Below are positions 10,801-22,189 of a DNA stretch of 64,000 nucleotides, piece by piece (the first letter of the stretch is position 1; each line of letters begins with the position of its first letter). The DNA is from Sepiola atlantica (Eukaryota; Mollusca; Cephalopoda; Sepiida; Sepiolidae). Position numbers and translations under genes: made by a program. The stretch lies in assembly GCA_963556195.1 (NCBI GenBank), contig OY744551.1:8748135-8812134 (forward strand), given 5' to 3'. The notes below the pieces were generated by a model. The model was not told the origin of the DNA. It was given only the letters and a program-made list of their open reading frames with translations, and ran no database searches.

Positions 10801-13800
10801 AAGACAGTAAAATATTATCAAAATTAAATGGCAAAAGTTATGGGACGAACAAGAAAACAACAAACTTAGAGACATTCACCCAAATGTTGGGCAAGACAGA
10901 GAAATATTATTAAAACCAAATGGCAAAAGTTATGGGACGAACAAGAAAACAACAAACTTAGAGACATTCACCCAAATGTTGGGCAAGACAGAGAAATATT
11001 ATTAAAACCAAATGGCAAAAGTTATGGGACGAACAAGAAAACAACAAACTTAGAGACATTCACCCAAATGTTGGGCAAGACAGAGAAATATTATTAAAAC
11101 CAAATGGCAAAAGTTATGGGACGAACAAGAAAACAACAAACTTAGAGACATTCACCCAAATGTTGGGCAAGACAGAGAAATATTATCAAAATTAAATGGC
11201 AAAAGTTATGGGACGAACAAGAAAACAACAAACTTAGAGACATTCACCCAAATGTTGGGCAAGACAGAGAAATATTATTAAAACCAAATGGCAAAAGTTA
11301 TGGGACGAACAAGAAAACAACAAACTTAGAGACATTCACCCAAATGTTGGGCAAGACAGAGAAATATTATTAAAACCAAATGGCAAAAGTTATGGGACGA
11401 ACAAGAAAACAACAAACTTAGAGACATTCACCCAAATGTTGGGCAAGACAGAGAAATATTATTAAAACCAAATGGCAAAAGTTATGGGACGAACAAGAAA
11501 ACAACAAACTTAGAGACATTCACCCAAATGTTGGGCAAGACAGAGAAATATTATCAAAATTAAATGGCAAAAGTTATGGGACGAACAAGAAAACAACAAA
11601 CTTAGAGACATTCACCCAAATGTTGGGCAAGACAGAGAAATATTATCAAAATTAAATGGCAAAAGTTATGGGACGAACAAGAAAACAACAAACTTAGAGA
11701 CATTCACCCAAATGTTGGGCAAGACAGAGAAATATTATTAAAACCAAATGGCAAAAGTTATGGGACGAACAAGAAAACAACAAACTTAGAGACATTCACC
11801 CAAATGTTGGGCAAGACAGAGAAATATTATCAAAATTAAATGGCAAAAGTTATGGGACGAACAAGAAAACAACAAACTTAGAGACATTCACCCAAATGTT
11901 GGGCAAGACAGAGAAATATTATCAAAATTAAATGGCAAAAGTTATGGGACGAACAAGAAAACAACAAACTTAGAGACATTCACCCAAATGTTGGGCAAGA
12001 CAGAGAAATATTATTAAAACCAAATGGCAAAAGTTATGGGACGAACAAGAAAACAACAAACTTAGAGACATTCACCCAAATGTTGGGCAAGACAGAGAAA
12101 TATTATTAAAACCAAATGGCAAAAGTTATGGGACGAACAAGAAAACAACAAACTTAGAGACATTCACCCAAATGTTGGGCAAGACAGAGAAATATTATTA
12201 AAACCAAATGGCAAAAGTTATGGGACGAACAAGAAAACAACAAACTTAGAGACATTCACCCAAATGTTGGGCAAGACAGAGAAATATTATCAAAATTAAA
12301 TGGCAAAAGTTATGGGACGAACAAGAAAACAACAAACTTAGAGACATTCACCCAAATGTTGGGCAAGACAGAGAAATATTATCAAAACCAAATGGCAAAA
12401 GTTATGGGACGAACAAGAAAACAACAAACTTAGAGACATTCACCCAAATGTTGGGCAAGACAGAGAAATATTATTAAAACCAAATGGCAAAAGTTATGGG
12501 ACGAACAAGAAAACAACAAACTTAGAGACATTCACCCAAATGTTGGGCAAGACAGAGAAATATTATTAAAACCAAATGGCAAAAGTTATGGGACGAACAA
12601 GAAAACAACAAACTTAGAGACATTCACCCAAATGTTGGGCAAGACAGAGAAATATTATCAAAACCAAATGGCAAAGGTTATGGGACGAACAAGAAAACAA
12701 CAAACTTAGAGACATTCACCCAAATGTTGGGCAAGACAGAGAAATATTATCAAAACCAAATGGCAAAAGTTATGGGACGAACAAGAAAACAACAAACTTA
12801 GAGACATTCACCCAAATGTTGGGCAAGACAGAGAAATATTATCAAAATTAAATGGCAAAAGTTATGGGACGAACAAGAAAACAACAAACTTAGAGACATT
12901 CACCCAAATGTTGGGCAAGACAGAGAAATATTATTAAAACCAAATGGCAAAAGTTATGGGACGAACAAGAAAACAACAAACTTAGAGACATTCACCCAAA
13001 TGTTGGGCAAGACAGAGAAATATTATCAAAATTAAATGGCAAAAGTTATGGGACGAACAAGAAAACAACAAACTTAGAGACATTCACCCAAATGTTGGGC
13101 AAGACAGAGAAATATTATCAAAATTAAATGGCAAAAGTTATGGGACGAACAAGAAAACAACAAACTTAGAGACATTCACCCAAATGTTGGGCAAGACAGA
13201 GAAATATTATCAAAATTAAATGGCAAAAGTTATGGGACGAACAAGAAAACAACAAACTTAGAGACATTCACCCAAATGTTGGGCAAGACAGAGAAATATT
13301 ATTAAAACCAAATGGCAAAAGTTATGGGACGAACAAGAAAACAACAAACTTAGAGACATTCACCCAAATGTTGGGCAAGACAGAGAAATATTATCAAAAT
13401 TAAATGGCAAAAGTTATGGGACGAACAAGAAAACAACAAACTTAGAGACATTCACCCAAATGTTGGGCAAGACAGAGAAATATTATTAAAACCAAATGGC
13501 AAAAGTTATGGGACGAACAAGAAAACAACAAACTTAGAGACATTCACCCAAATGTTGGGCAAGACAGAGAAATATTATTAAAACCAAATGGCAAAAGTTA
13601 TGGGACGAACAAGAAAACAACAAACTTAGAGACATTCACCCAAATGTTGGGCAAGACAGAGAAATATTATTAAAACCAAATGGCAAAAGTTATGGGACGA
13701 ACAAGAAAACAACAAACTTAGAGACATTCACCCAAATGTTGGGCAAGACAGAGAAATATTATTAAAACCAAATGGCAAAAGTTATGGGACGAACAAGAAA

Positions 13801-15559
13801 ACAACAAACTTAGAGACATTCACCCAAATGTTGGGCAAGACAGAGAAATATTATTAAAACCAAATGGCAAAAGTTATGGGACGAACAAGAAAACAACAAA
13901 CTTAGAGACATTCACCCAAATGTTGGGCAAGACAGAGAAATATTATCAAAATTAAATGGCAAAAGTTATGGGACGAACAAGAAAACAACAAACTTAGAGA
14001 CATTCACCCAAATGTTGGGCAAGACAGAGAAATATTATTAAAACCAAATGGCAAAAGTTATGGGACGAACAAGAAAACAACAAACTTAGAGACATTCACC
14101 CAAATGTTGGGCAAGACAGAGAAATATTATTAAAACCAAATGGCAAAAGTTATGGGACGAACAAGAAAACAACAAACTTAGAGACATTCACCCAAATGTT
14201 GGGCAAGACAGAGAAATATTATTAAAACCAAATGGCAAAAGTTATGGGACGAACAAGAAAACAACAAACTTAGAGACATTCACCCAAATGTTGGGCAAGA
14301 CAGAGAAATATTATTAAAACCAAATGGCAAAAGTTATGGGACGAACAAGAAAACAACAAACTTAGAGACATTCACCCAAATGTTGGGCAAGACAGAGAAA
14401 TATTATTAAAACCAAATGGCAAAAGTTATGGGACGAACAAGAAAACAACAAACTTAGAGACATTCACCCAAATGTTGGGCAAGACAGAGAAATATTATTA
14501 AAACCAAATGGCAAAAGTTATGGGACGAACAAGAAAACAACAAACTTAGAGACATTCACCCAAATGTTGGGCAAGACAGAGAAATATTATTAAAACCAAA
14601 TGGCAAAAGTTATGGGACGAACAAGAAAACAACAAACTTAGAGACATTCACCCAAATGTTGGGCAAGACAGAGAAATATTATTAAAACCAAATGGCAAAA
14701 GTTATGGGACGAACAAGAAAACAACAAACTTAGAGACATTCACCCAAATGTTGGGCAAGACAGAGAAATATTATTAAAACCAAATGGCAAAAGTTATGGG
14801 ACGAACAAGAAAACAACAAACTTAGAGACATTCACCCAAATGTTGGGCAAGACAGAGAAATATTATTAAAACCAAATGGCAAAAGTTATGGGACGAACAA
14901 GAAAACAACAAACTTAGAGACATTCACCCAAATGTTGGGCAAGACAGAGAAATATTATTAAAACCAAATAGCAAAAGTTATGGGACGAACAAGAAAACAA
15001 CAAACTTAGAGACATTCACCCAAATGTTGGGCAAGGCAGAGAAATATTATCAAAACCAAATGGCAAAGGTTATGGGACGAACAAGAAAACAACAAACTTA
15101 GAGACATTCACCCAAATGTTGGGCAAGACAGAGAAATATTATCAAAACCAAATGGCAAAAGTTATGGGACGAACAAGAAAACAACAAACTTAGAGACATT
15201 CACCCAAATGTTGGGCAAGACAGAGAAATATTATTAAAACCAAATGGCAAAAGTTATGGGACGAACAAGAAAACAACAAACTTAGAGACATTCACCCAAA
15301 TGTTGGGCAAGACAGAGAAATATTATTAAAACCAAATGGCAAAAGTTATGGGACGAACAAGAAAACAACAAACTTAGAGACATTCACCCAAATGTTGGGC
15401 AAGACAGAGAAATATTATCAAAACCAAATGGCAAAAGTTATGGGACGAACAAGAAAACAACAAACTTAGAGACATTCACCCAAATGTTGGGCAAGACAGA
15501 GAAATATTATCAAAACCAAATGGCAAAAGTTATGGGACGAACAAGAAAACAACAAACTT
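4744..15559 (+). repeat. 92-bp satellite, about 118 tandem copies
   Basis: The period is exactly 92 bp (for example 10921 to 11013), with monomers almost identical. The unit runs from AAAACCAAATGGCAAAAG through GACATTCACCCAAATGTTGG to GAGAAATATTATT. Variants are ordered: TTAAAACC and TCAAAACC alternate strictly over the first 14 or so units (a 184-bp dimer), a TCAAAATTAAATGG variant dominates 10530-13960, and rare marks recur 1472 bp (16 units) apart. Because 92 is not a multiple of 3, the array does not stay open, and I see no gene in it. Confidence 0.97.
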
Positions 15560-16104
15560 TGATCTACACTTTTTGACTCGGTTTTTTTTTCATGCTTCCA
15601 ATTCAAAGTTCATAATTATCTTTATATTTACTAGCAAATATATATTATCTCTCCGGTCGCATATTTTTTCTAGTTGTTTTATGTAATTGCTCAGCAAAAT
15701 GTGTTTGTTTTTTTACAAAAAAAAAAAGAAAGAAAATCACCCCATCATTATTTTAATAAATAAAAAACGGAATAATAAAAACATAGCTTTTAAATAAAAT
15801 TTATCCTTTACGGCGTAAAATGTAAAACAAAAAATCAAGGAAAATGTTTTAAATACATCTTAAAATCTGAAAAAAAAATCATGAGTATATATTTACAAAT
15901 ATCAAGTTATTAGAAGCTTTAAAACAAATTAATTATGTAAATTTGAAAGATGTGTGATGTTTAGGGGAGTTTTGGAATGGGTATATATAGGAGCTGATAA
16001 GTATGTATAACAGGAAGCGATCAAAACTAATAATATAGTTTAGTACAATTAATAGAAGTAATAGTATAGTTTTGTGCAGACAGATACCAAATCCCCATTA
16101 GTAA

Positions 16105-16135
<31 letters not shown>

Positions 16136-16141
16136 TTTTAA

Positions 16142-16176
<35 letters not shown>

Positions 16177-16344
16177 TTAATAACTAATATAAGTTAGCAA
16201 AACATTTATACGGAACAAAACTTAGATTTAGTATACGGAACGTTTATGTTTTTGCCTTTTAAGGGAAGTGGGGTCTGATCAACTCTGCTGGGAAGCCATG
16301 AAATTAAATACTGTCTTGTTTTTAAATTCCCGAAACAGTTTTTC
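15560..16344. other. Unique A/T-rich intron sequence
   Basis: No gene or repeat family is recognised, apart from TA runs at 16105-16127 and 16153-16175. Confidence 0.6.
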
Positions 16345-16538
16345 ATGGTAAACAACTGATGATTCCTTAAATAATGTTAGAAGCAAACTAATATAATAAC
16401 TGTAAAAACTAAATTGACTTACATGAGTGATTTTCCACTGAACGACTTCGGACTTAAGGGGTTTTTTTTTTAGGTTTTTTTTTTTTTTTTTAGTTTTTTT
16501 TAATGGTTGAGAAACTTCTGAGACTATATATATATATA
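16345..16538 (+). repeat. Second copy of the 3866-4030 intronic repeat
   Basis: It shares ordered blocks with 3866-4030 and ends GAGACTATATATATATA, exactly where the mariner-type MITE begins. It has expanded T tracts (16450-16502). Confidence 0.7.
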
Positions 16539-16976
16539 CAGGGTGATTCGAAATTAATGCCCTATTACTGAAATGTAATTTTTACAAGTAATGAATATGA
16601 TAATAAAGTGTATAGCATGGGGTTTATTCAAAATGCGATGTGGGTGCCAGCAATCGCCATCAGCTTCTAAAGCTGCCTGGAAACCGCATCAACTGATTTC
16701 ACAAAGAACTTTTTTTTCTTTTCTTTTTTACTAATGAGTACCCACTTATCAAGGCTAAAAACCCACTCGAAGATTAGTGCCAAGAAGATGAATAGATTGA
16801 CAGAAAACAGCATTTTTCCCCCATTGTCAAAAACATCGCTCGTGGAATGTGAGGACTAAAGAAAAAACTAACGCATAATTCATAAATCTTGCTCCCCCCC
16901 CCCAGATTCATTTTTTGTAAGAATTATATTTCGGTAATAACTTACAAGTATAGGGCGTTACTTTCGAATCACCCTG
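16539..16976. mobile_element. Mariner-type non-autonomous transposon, 438 bp
   Basis: Left end CAGGGTGATTCGAAATTAATGCCCTA; right end is the inverted relative, TAGGGCGTTACTTTCGAATCACCCTG. This is a terminal inverted repeat (TIR) of more than 25 bp with a few mismatches. It is flanked by TA on the left and TG (decayed TA) on the right. The interior has no transposase. It carries a segment (GAGTACCCACTTATCAAGGC, AACATCGCTCGTGGAATGT) also found near 39343-39930, so it is either a nested insert or shared family sequence. Confidence 0.8.
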
Positions 16977-16988
16977 TGTGTATATATA

Positions 16989-17117
16989 CAGGGTGAGCCA
17001 AAAGTAGGTGGACAGTAAAAAACATTTTCCTTCTTGATTTACACAGCTTTGAAGTCTGCCTCTTACGCTTCGACAAAAAAATGTTTTTTACTGTCCACCT
17101 ACTTTTGGCTCACCCTG
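16989..17117. mobile_element. 129-bp mariner-type MITE with 40-bp perfect inverted repeats
   Basis: Both ends read CAGGGTGAGCCAAAAGTAGG inward and continue identically to about 40 bp. A TA target duplication is present at 16987-16988 and 17118-17119. The spacer is under 50 bp and non-coding. Perfect TIRs suggest recent insertion. Confidence 0.9.
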
Positions 17118-17427
17118 TATATATATTGTTAGCAATCGGACATTTGCTTGCATTCGGGCAGAATTTTGCCCTGTGTTTCTTCCCCTACAACTTTTATTTT
17201 ATTTTTTCAAATTTTAAATCTTGGCCTTTGCCAACTTATCTATCCCAGCGACTTCCTCTGATGATAAGATTTTGATCTTTGAAAAGCCTGGCTTAAGGAA
17301 AATTTAACTTGAATAAATTGCCTTTTTTGCGGAATATACCTTGCTCTGAGCAATTGAATTGAATTATGATTTGGCTTTTGCTTCTCTAATTCCTTTCCAT
17401 TCTTCTTCATATATATATATATATATC
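17118..17427. other. Intron sequence with hammerhead-like motif
   Basis: No gene is seen; the short ORFs lack any family resemblance. It contains the hammerhead-like site 17258-17284. Confidence 0.5.
17258..17284 (+). other. Hammerhead-ribozyme-like core
   Basis: CTGATGA (17258-17264), hairpin AAGAT/ATCTT (17266-17270 with 17275-17279, loop TTTG) and GAAA (17281-17284). Core and stem II are present, with one unpaired T on each side. Stems I and III were not resolved. Confidence 0.35.
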
Positions 17428-18160
17428 AAAATACTAATACTTCAGTCAGCTGCTGCTGGTGCATACGTTTGCTTGAATATATACAGAATTACTTCCCTTT
17501 GTCTTACTCACAAAGGAATAGCTATTTATACATATAGATATTAAAAGAGAGATACAATGCATATTATTATATTATGTTGCGTAGTTTTTTCTTGTACGCG
17601 CCTCAGATACCGTCCTGAAATAAATCAGAGCTCCATATTTATACAATCAGAAGGAGTAAGTCGAGACGAAACTGATGGAAGACAAAGGAGGTTTATTCAA
17701 CTTGATCTTCGTTCTTTATCACTGACCAGTGATGTGGGGAGAGAGAGAGAGATAATAACTGTTTAATCATATTCTATCAGCCCATATCATTTTACACGTC
17801 CACACACTGCGTCCCACGAACGGAACCAACCACTTCTCTCCCCCATTCTCTCTTTGAGTCATGTGATGTCATATTCGTTTATATTAATTCGCACAGTCTA
17901 GCAATCCTCTCGTCTGCTTCATCAAGTTGACCCCCAGGCTGGCATATCATTTCTTGTTATACTCAACAGACTGTTTTATATATTAGTGGGCCTACTCGCC
18001 CCGTATATAACCATTAAATATAACAAGCAATACTAATACTTCGGTCAGCTGCTGCTGATTTTTACGTTTGCTCGAATATAGACTGAATTACCTCCCTTAG
18101 TGTCACACGCAAAAGAAATAGCTATTTATAGATGTAGATGTTGAAACAGACACAATATTC
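17428..18160 (+). repeat. Composite repeat with direct terminal copies
   Basis: Positions 17428-17555 and 18028-18160 are about 80 percent similar (TACTAATACTTC-GTCAGCTGCTGCTG, then AATAGCTATTTATA) and bracket a block (17615-17960) that recurs at 20400-20720. The layout resembles a small element with terminal direct repeats. No coding domain is seen. Confidence 0.5.
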
Positions 18161-18199
18161 AAAATTATTTTTTATTTTTTTTTTGTTTTTCATTTTCAG

Positions 18200-18359
18200 A
18201 CTATTAATGTTTGCGACCGAGAACAATACAGCCAACCGTATATCCCCGTAAAAGTCCTCGATTGCGATACCATCACTCACGTCAAAGAAAAGATTTTAGA
18301 TGCCATATACAAAAATGCTCCGTTCAGCTCTCGGCCGGCAAAAGAGAATTTAGACCTTG
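18200..18359 (+). CDS. PLXNA: Plexin-A, internal coding exon (Rho-GTPase-binding domain, first half)
   Basis: The exon has 160 nt with acceptor CATTTTCAG (ends 18199) and donor GTAAGT (18360), giving 53 codons plus one base (phase 0 to 1). The protein starts TINVC, continuing directly from the ...FKTL of the exon at 4086. Motifs are IPVKVLDCDTITHVKEKILD, then AIYKNAPFSSRP and the end ENLDL. In known plexins this is the ubiquitin-like RBD that binds Rac1/Rnd-type GTPases at the inner face of the plasma membrane. D-x-D-T-I-T and the K-E-K-I-L-D-x-I-Y helix are typical. The single G left at the 3' end completes a GAA (Glu) codon with the next exon, giving the plexin motif L-D-L-E-W-R. Upstream lies 14 kb of repeats; downstream are 24-bp tandem repeats and a CT tract. 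Confidence 0.94.
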
Positions 18360-18469
18360 GTAAGTACTTGTGATACGTAAACCACGACCGACCGACCTGA
18401 AACTTCACGTTTTCTTTTTTAACGACGACGACTAACCCTGTTTTCTTTCTTGTAATCTTCTTTTATTAC

Positions 18470-18615
18470 TTATATATAAACATTTTTTTTTACTTATATA
18501 TAAACATTTTTTTTTACTTATATATAAACATTTTTTTTTACTTATATATAAACATTTTTTTTTACTTATATATAAACATTTTTTTTTACTTATATATAAA
18601 CATTTTTTTTATTAC
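18470..18615 (+). repeat. 24-bp tandem repeat, about 6 copies
   Basis: The unit is ACTTATATATAAACA followed by T9, repeated head to tail about 110 bp after the plexin exon donor. Confidence 0.9.
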
Positions 18616-18639
18616 TTACCATAAATGCTGGTATATAAA

Positions 18640-18955
18640 ATGATTTTTTTTTTTTCTTTGTAATTGTAATCTTTTACTCGGTTTCATTAGTTTTGTCATT
18701 CTTCTTTGTATGCCTCCCAATCTCAATATTACATTCCAATTTCCATGTCTAAACACTAGAACCTAGACTTAAGTACAATACTCTATATTAAGTCTTATTA
18801 CAGCTTCATATATCTTTCTGTAATTGTAATCTTTTTCCCTTTTTCATTAGTTTTGTCACTTTTCTTTGTATGCCTCCCAATCTCAATATTACATTCCAAT
18901 TTCCATGTCTAGACACTATACACCTGACCTGAGTGCAATACTCGATATGAAGTAG
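18640..18955 (+). repeat. Two-copy tandem duplication, period about 172 bp
   Basis: The block with TTTCATTAGTTTTGTCA, CTTTGTATGCCTCCCAATCT and ATTCCAATTTCCATGTCTA occurs at about 18645-18780 and 18818-18950 with roughly 85-90 percent identity. Confidence 0.85.
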
Positions 18956-18994
18956 AGATTTTAATTGTATAATCTAATTACTTTTGATCTTATC

Positions 18995-18998
18995 TCTT

Positions 18999-19065
<67 letters not shown>

Positions 19066-19770
19066 ATCTCTCTCCTTTTTTCTCTCTCTCTCTCTCTCTC
19101 ATTTTCTCTCCTTCTCTCTCTTTTTCTCTCTCTCTTTCTCTCTTAGTCTCTCTCTCTCCTTTTTTTTCTCTCTCTCATTTTCTCTCCTTCTCTCTCTTTT
19201 TCTCTCTTTTTCTCTTTCTCTCTTTTTCTCTGTCTGTCTCTCTCTCTCTTTCTGTCTCTCTTTTTCTTTATTTCTCTTTTCTTTCTCTCTCTCTTTTTTC
19301 TCTTCTCTTTTTCTTTCTCTCTTTCTCCTATCTCCATTCCTCTCTCTCTTTCTCTATCTCTTTCTCTCCTTCTCTTTCCTCATCTTTTTCTCTCTCTCCT
19401 TCTCTCTCTTTTTCTCTTTCTCTCTTTTTCTCTTTCTCTCTCTCTTTCTGTCTCTCTTTTTCTTTATTTCTCTTTTCTTTCTCTCCCTTTCTCTTTTTCT
19501 TTCTCTCTCTCTTTTTTCTCCTTTTTCTCTTCTTCTCTCCTTCTCTTTTTTCTCTTCTCATTTTCTTTCTCTCTTTCTCCTATCTCTCTTCCTCTCTCTC
19601 TTTCTCTCCTTCTCTCTCCTCATCTTTTTCTCTCTCTCCTCTCTCTCTCTATCTACCTTTCCCTTCTCTTTCTATTCTCCTTCTTTCTTTCTTTTCTTTT
19701 TCTCTTTCTTTTTTCCTTCTCTCTCTCTCTCTCTCTCTCTTTATCCATTTCCCCTCTCTTTATTTCTCCA
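18995..19770 (+). repeat. (CT)n-rich polypyrimidine tract
   Basis: Nearly 780 bp of C and T with few purines. It stays open in the + direction because stop codons require purines; the Ser/Leu/Phe translation is not a protein gene. Confidence 0.95.
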
Positions 19771-20399
19771 GCAGTCGAATGTAATAAACAGGTTGGAATA
19801 ATCCATTATGAACAATAGGGTATATCACCTTAACAAGCAAACATTTTAACTGAGCAATCTAATGAAATGGCCGAATCGTCTCTTATGTCCTCTCATTTTA
19901 TACACCAGCATGTATGCCACATGGACACTTTTTGGGGGCAAGGGTTTCTTTATTTTTATATTTCTCACCCAAAGAAAAAATATATTGTTTACATTTTTAT
20001 ATTTCTTTTATTTTTTGAAGCACCTCTCCCATTGTTACAAACAGGGTGCGGTTGGTAAGGATCGAACCCTTACCGAGAGATGCTTAGGTCACTTTGTGAA
20101 GAAATTGGGATAATTTTAGTTTACTGGTACAGGAAGACTGATTTTCTTGACAACCAAGTTAATTTATAATTGTGGCATAGGTGAGATGTTACGCCACATA
20201 TTTAGTCTGGTGGATCGCCATCATCGTCTCAGATTGTGGTTCTCGGTCGTTTCAACCTTGTGTCGTACATGCAGAAAACCAAGTTGCCGCCATCATTATT
20301 ATAAAAGAACATGAAAGTCTACAAGTATTATTATCCATACCGTGTCAGCTGCTTGTTCTTGTACAAACTCCTGTGTGATCTTTCAAGACTGAGGCTAGC
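19771..20399. other. Intron sequence with a tRNA-like B-box fragment
   Basis: On the minus strand 20075-20050 reads GTAAGGGTTCGATCCTTAC, a complete T-arm-like hairpin and Pol III B box. No convincing A box or cloverleaf is seen, so this is probably a truncated tRNA-derived SINE. The rest is unassigned. Confidence 0.4.
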
Positions 20400-20720
20400 C
20401 ACCTAAAATCAAAGCTCCTTATTAACACATTCGAAAAGGACTAAGTCAGCCAAAGACTGATGGAAGACCGAAGAGGTTTATTTGACTTGATCTTTGTTCC
20501 AAACCATTGACTAGTGGGGGAAGACAAAGAGAGAGATTGATTCATCACTGTTTAATCATATCTTGTCAGCCCATATCAATGTCTCATGTTCACACGTTGT
20601 GTGCTTCTACTTCTCTCTCTCGCTCTCTCTTTGTGCCATGTGACGTCATATCCGTTTATGTTAATTCCCACACTTTATTAATCCTACCCTGGTGCTACCA
20701 GATCAGCCTGTCTGAAGATA
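20400..20720 (+). repeat. Second copy of the 17615-17960 dispersed repeat
   Basis: Shared ordered blocks are ACTGATGGAAGAC, GAGGTTTATT, ACTGTTTAATCATAT, TCAGCCCATATCA and CATGTGA-GTCATAT-CGTTTAT. Divergence is moderate. Confidence 0.65.
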
Positions 20721-21712
20721 TCGGCTTCCTGACCTAAAATGCACCAAACATTGATGTTATTGTTTTTTCCCTTTCCCTTTGCAAAACTCAATCATGTTCT
20801 GCAAAGCCAAAAACAAAAATAACAATTTTCTTCTACAAAACAACCAAACTAAACACCATGAATAAATATTTGAACATATAAAGAACTTGAAGCATAAAGA
20901 CTTTTACTAAAATGACCGGATTCGGTATTAAATAACGCGAAAAGGGTTGATATGGCGTAAAACAAAACGACCAAACCAAACACCATGAATAAATATTTGA
21001 AGTTATATAAAACTTGATATGCTATAAAGCAAACAACCAAAATATGTCACAGTGGGGCGTAGCAATTTGAAGTGGGCATTATCCTTTCTAGAAAGAATCC
21101 AGTCTCCTCTCTCGGATGGTCGCTTCTGGGTAATATTTTCCAAGAGAATCTCGAAAGCCTTGGTGGGTATCGTATAAAGCTAAATATGTACCGGTAAACT
21201 AAATATTAGCCAATAAATTTTCACAAATAATTAAAAATAATCATAATAAACAGACGATACATTTAATTTTCACAAATAATTAAAAATAATCATAATAAAC
21301 AGACGATACATTTAATTTGCTCTTAAAAACGTTGGACAGGAAAAGAAGTTGTATTTTTACGCTATGTTGTTCGAACAATGGGGAGGTGCTGCTTGAGAGT
21401 AAATGGGAAGTAACCAGGTGCTTTCGTCTTTGGTGAGAATCATTTTCTCTTTTCTAAACATTTTATATATTTTTTAAATTTTATTAAAAATTTTATTTCA
21501 TGTGCTAATCTATTCTGATCCTTTTTTTTTTTTTTTTTGTTATATCTGACACACAAGCTAACTCTTATCAAATTCAGGAAACACCAGGATAACCATTTTT
21601 TCTTAAATTACTTTTTCAGATCTCACTAATTTTAAAAGTTTTTTTTTTGGGGGGGGGGGGGGAGAACATCCCCTAAATGCTAAAGTTTACAAAAATAATA
21701 ATGTGCCCAGGT
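20721..21712. other. Intron sequence with small repeats
   Basis: Contains a block (20930-20980, minus) related to 55395-55465 (TTTTGTTTTACGGCATATCA motif), a 50-bp tandem duplication (about 21216-21317, TTCACAAATAATTAAAAAT unit) and a T/G homopolymer junction at 21636-21662. No gene. Confidence 0.55.
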
Positions 21713-21825
21713 TACTCACCGTGTTGCTTAGAATATATATTCCAAAATTGATAACGATCGGTTAATTAGTTTAGGAGTGAATCCTATACATAGAAATATA
21801 TAAATATATAAACATACCTAACTTT
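21713..21825 (+). mobile_element. LINE 3' tail fragment
   Basis: ATAACGATCGGTTAATTAG followed by TTTAGGAGTGAAT and a TA/ACATAC-rich tail. The same ending occurs at 22640-22725 and 49960-50040. A GATCGGTT-AGT-TTAGGAGT block followed by a short-unit tail is typical of the 3' ends of RTE/CR1-like LINEs. Confidence 0.5.
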
Positions 21826-22171
21826 GGGAAATGAAAAAGGAAAAACCAAAAAGGATGTTTTTTTATATATTCATCAACGTTTCGTCTTTATTTGTAAGAC
21901 TTCCTCAGGATGATAATTTTAAGAAAACTCATGCAAGTACGTGAAAATATTGGGTTTTTTTGGTTTTTTTTGGGGGGGGGGGGGTTCTCATCAACCCATC
22001 ATGTCAACCCAATATTTTCACGTACTTGCATGACATTGTTCTTAAAATTATCATCCTGAGGAAATCTTACAAATAAAGACGAAACGTTGATGAATATATA
22101 AAAAAAACATCCTTTTTGGTTTTTCCTTTTTCATTTCCCATTACGTCGGATTACCTTCATCCTTCCTTTCT
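21826..22171. mobile_element. Foldback insertion with 13-bp target-site duplication
   Basis: The arms are 21826-21954 and 22008-22139, about 95 percent complementary, with a G-rich spacer, followed by a non-palindromic tail (22140-22171) ending CCTTCCTTTCT. CATACCTAACTTT is duplicated at 21813-21825 and 22172-22184, proving insertion into the LINE tail. Each arm carries a CTGAGGA / hairpin / GAAAC hammerhead-like core (21908-21879 minus; 22056-22085 plus). I infer a Penelope-like inverted-tail product or another foldback class. Confidence 0.8.
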
Positions 22172-22189
22172 CATACCTAACTTTATATA

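Noticed and set aside
4744..15559. Possible CRISPR array (regular short repeats)
   Set aside because: Units are contiguous, with no unique spacers between conserved repeats, and the genome is eukaryotic. It is a satellite.
18984..19784. 266-codon Ser/Leu/Phe ORF
   Set aside because: Translation of a (CT)n tract.
20041..20100. Possible tRNA gene on the minus strand
   Set aside because: A T-arm/B box is present, but no convincing D-arm/A box, anticodon arm or acceptor stem was found. Treated as a SINE fragment.
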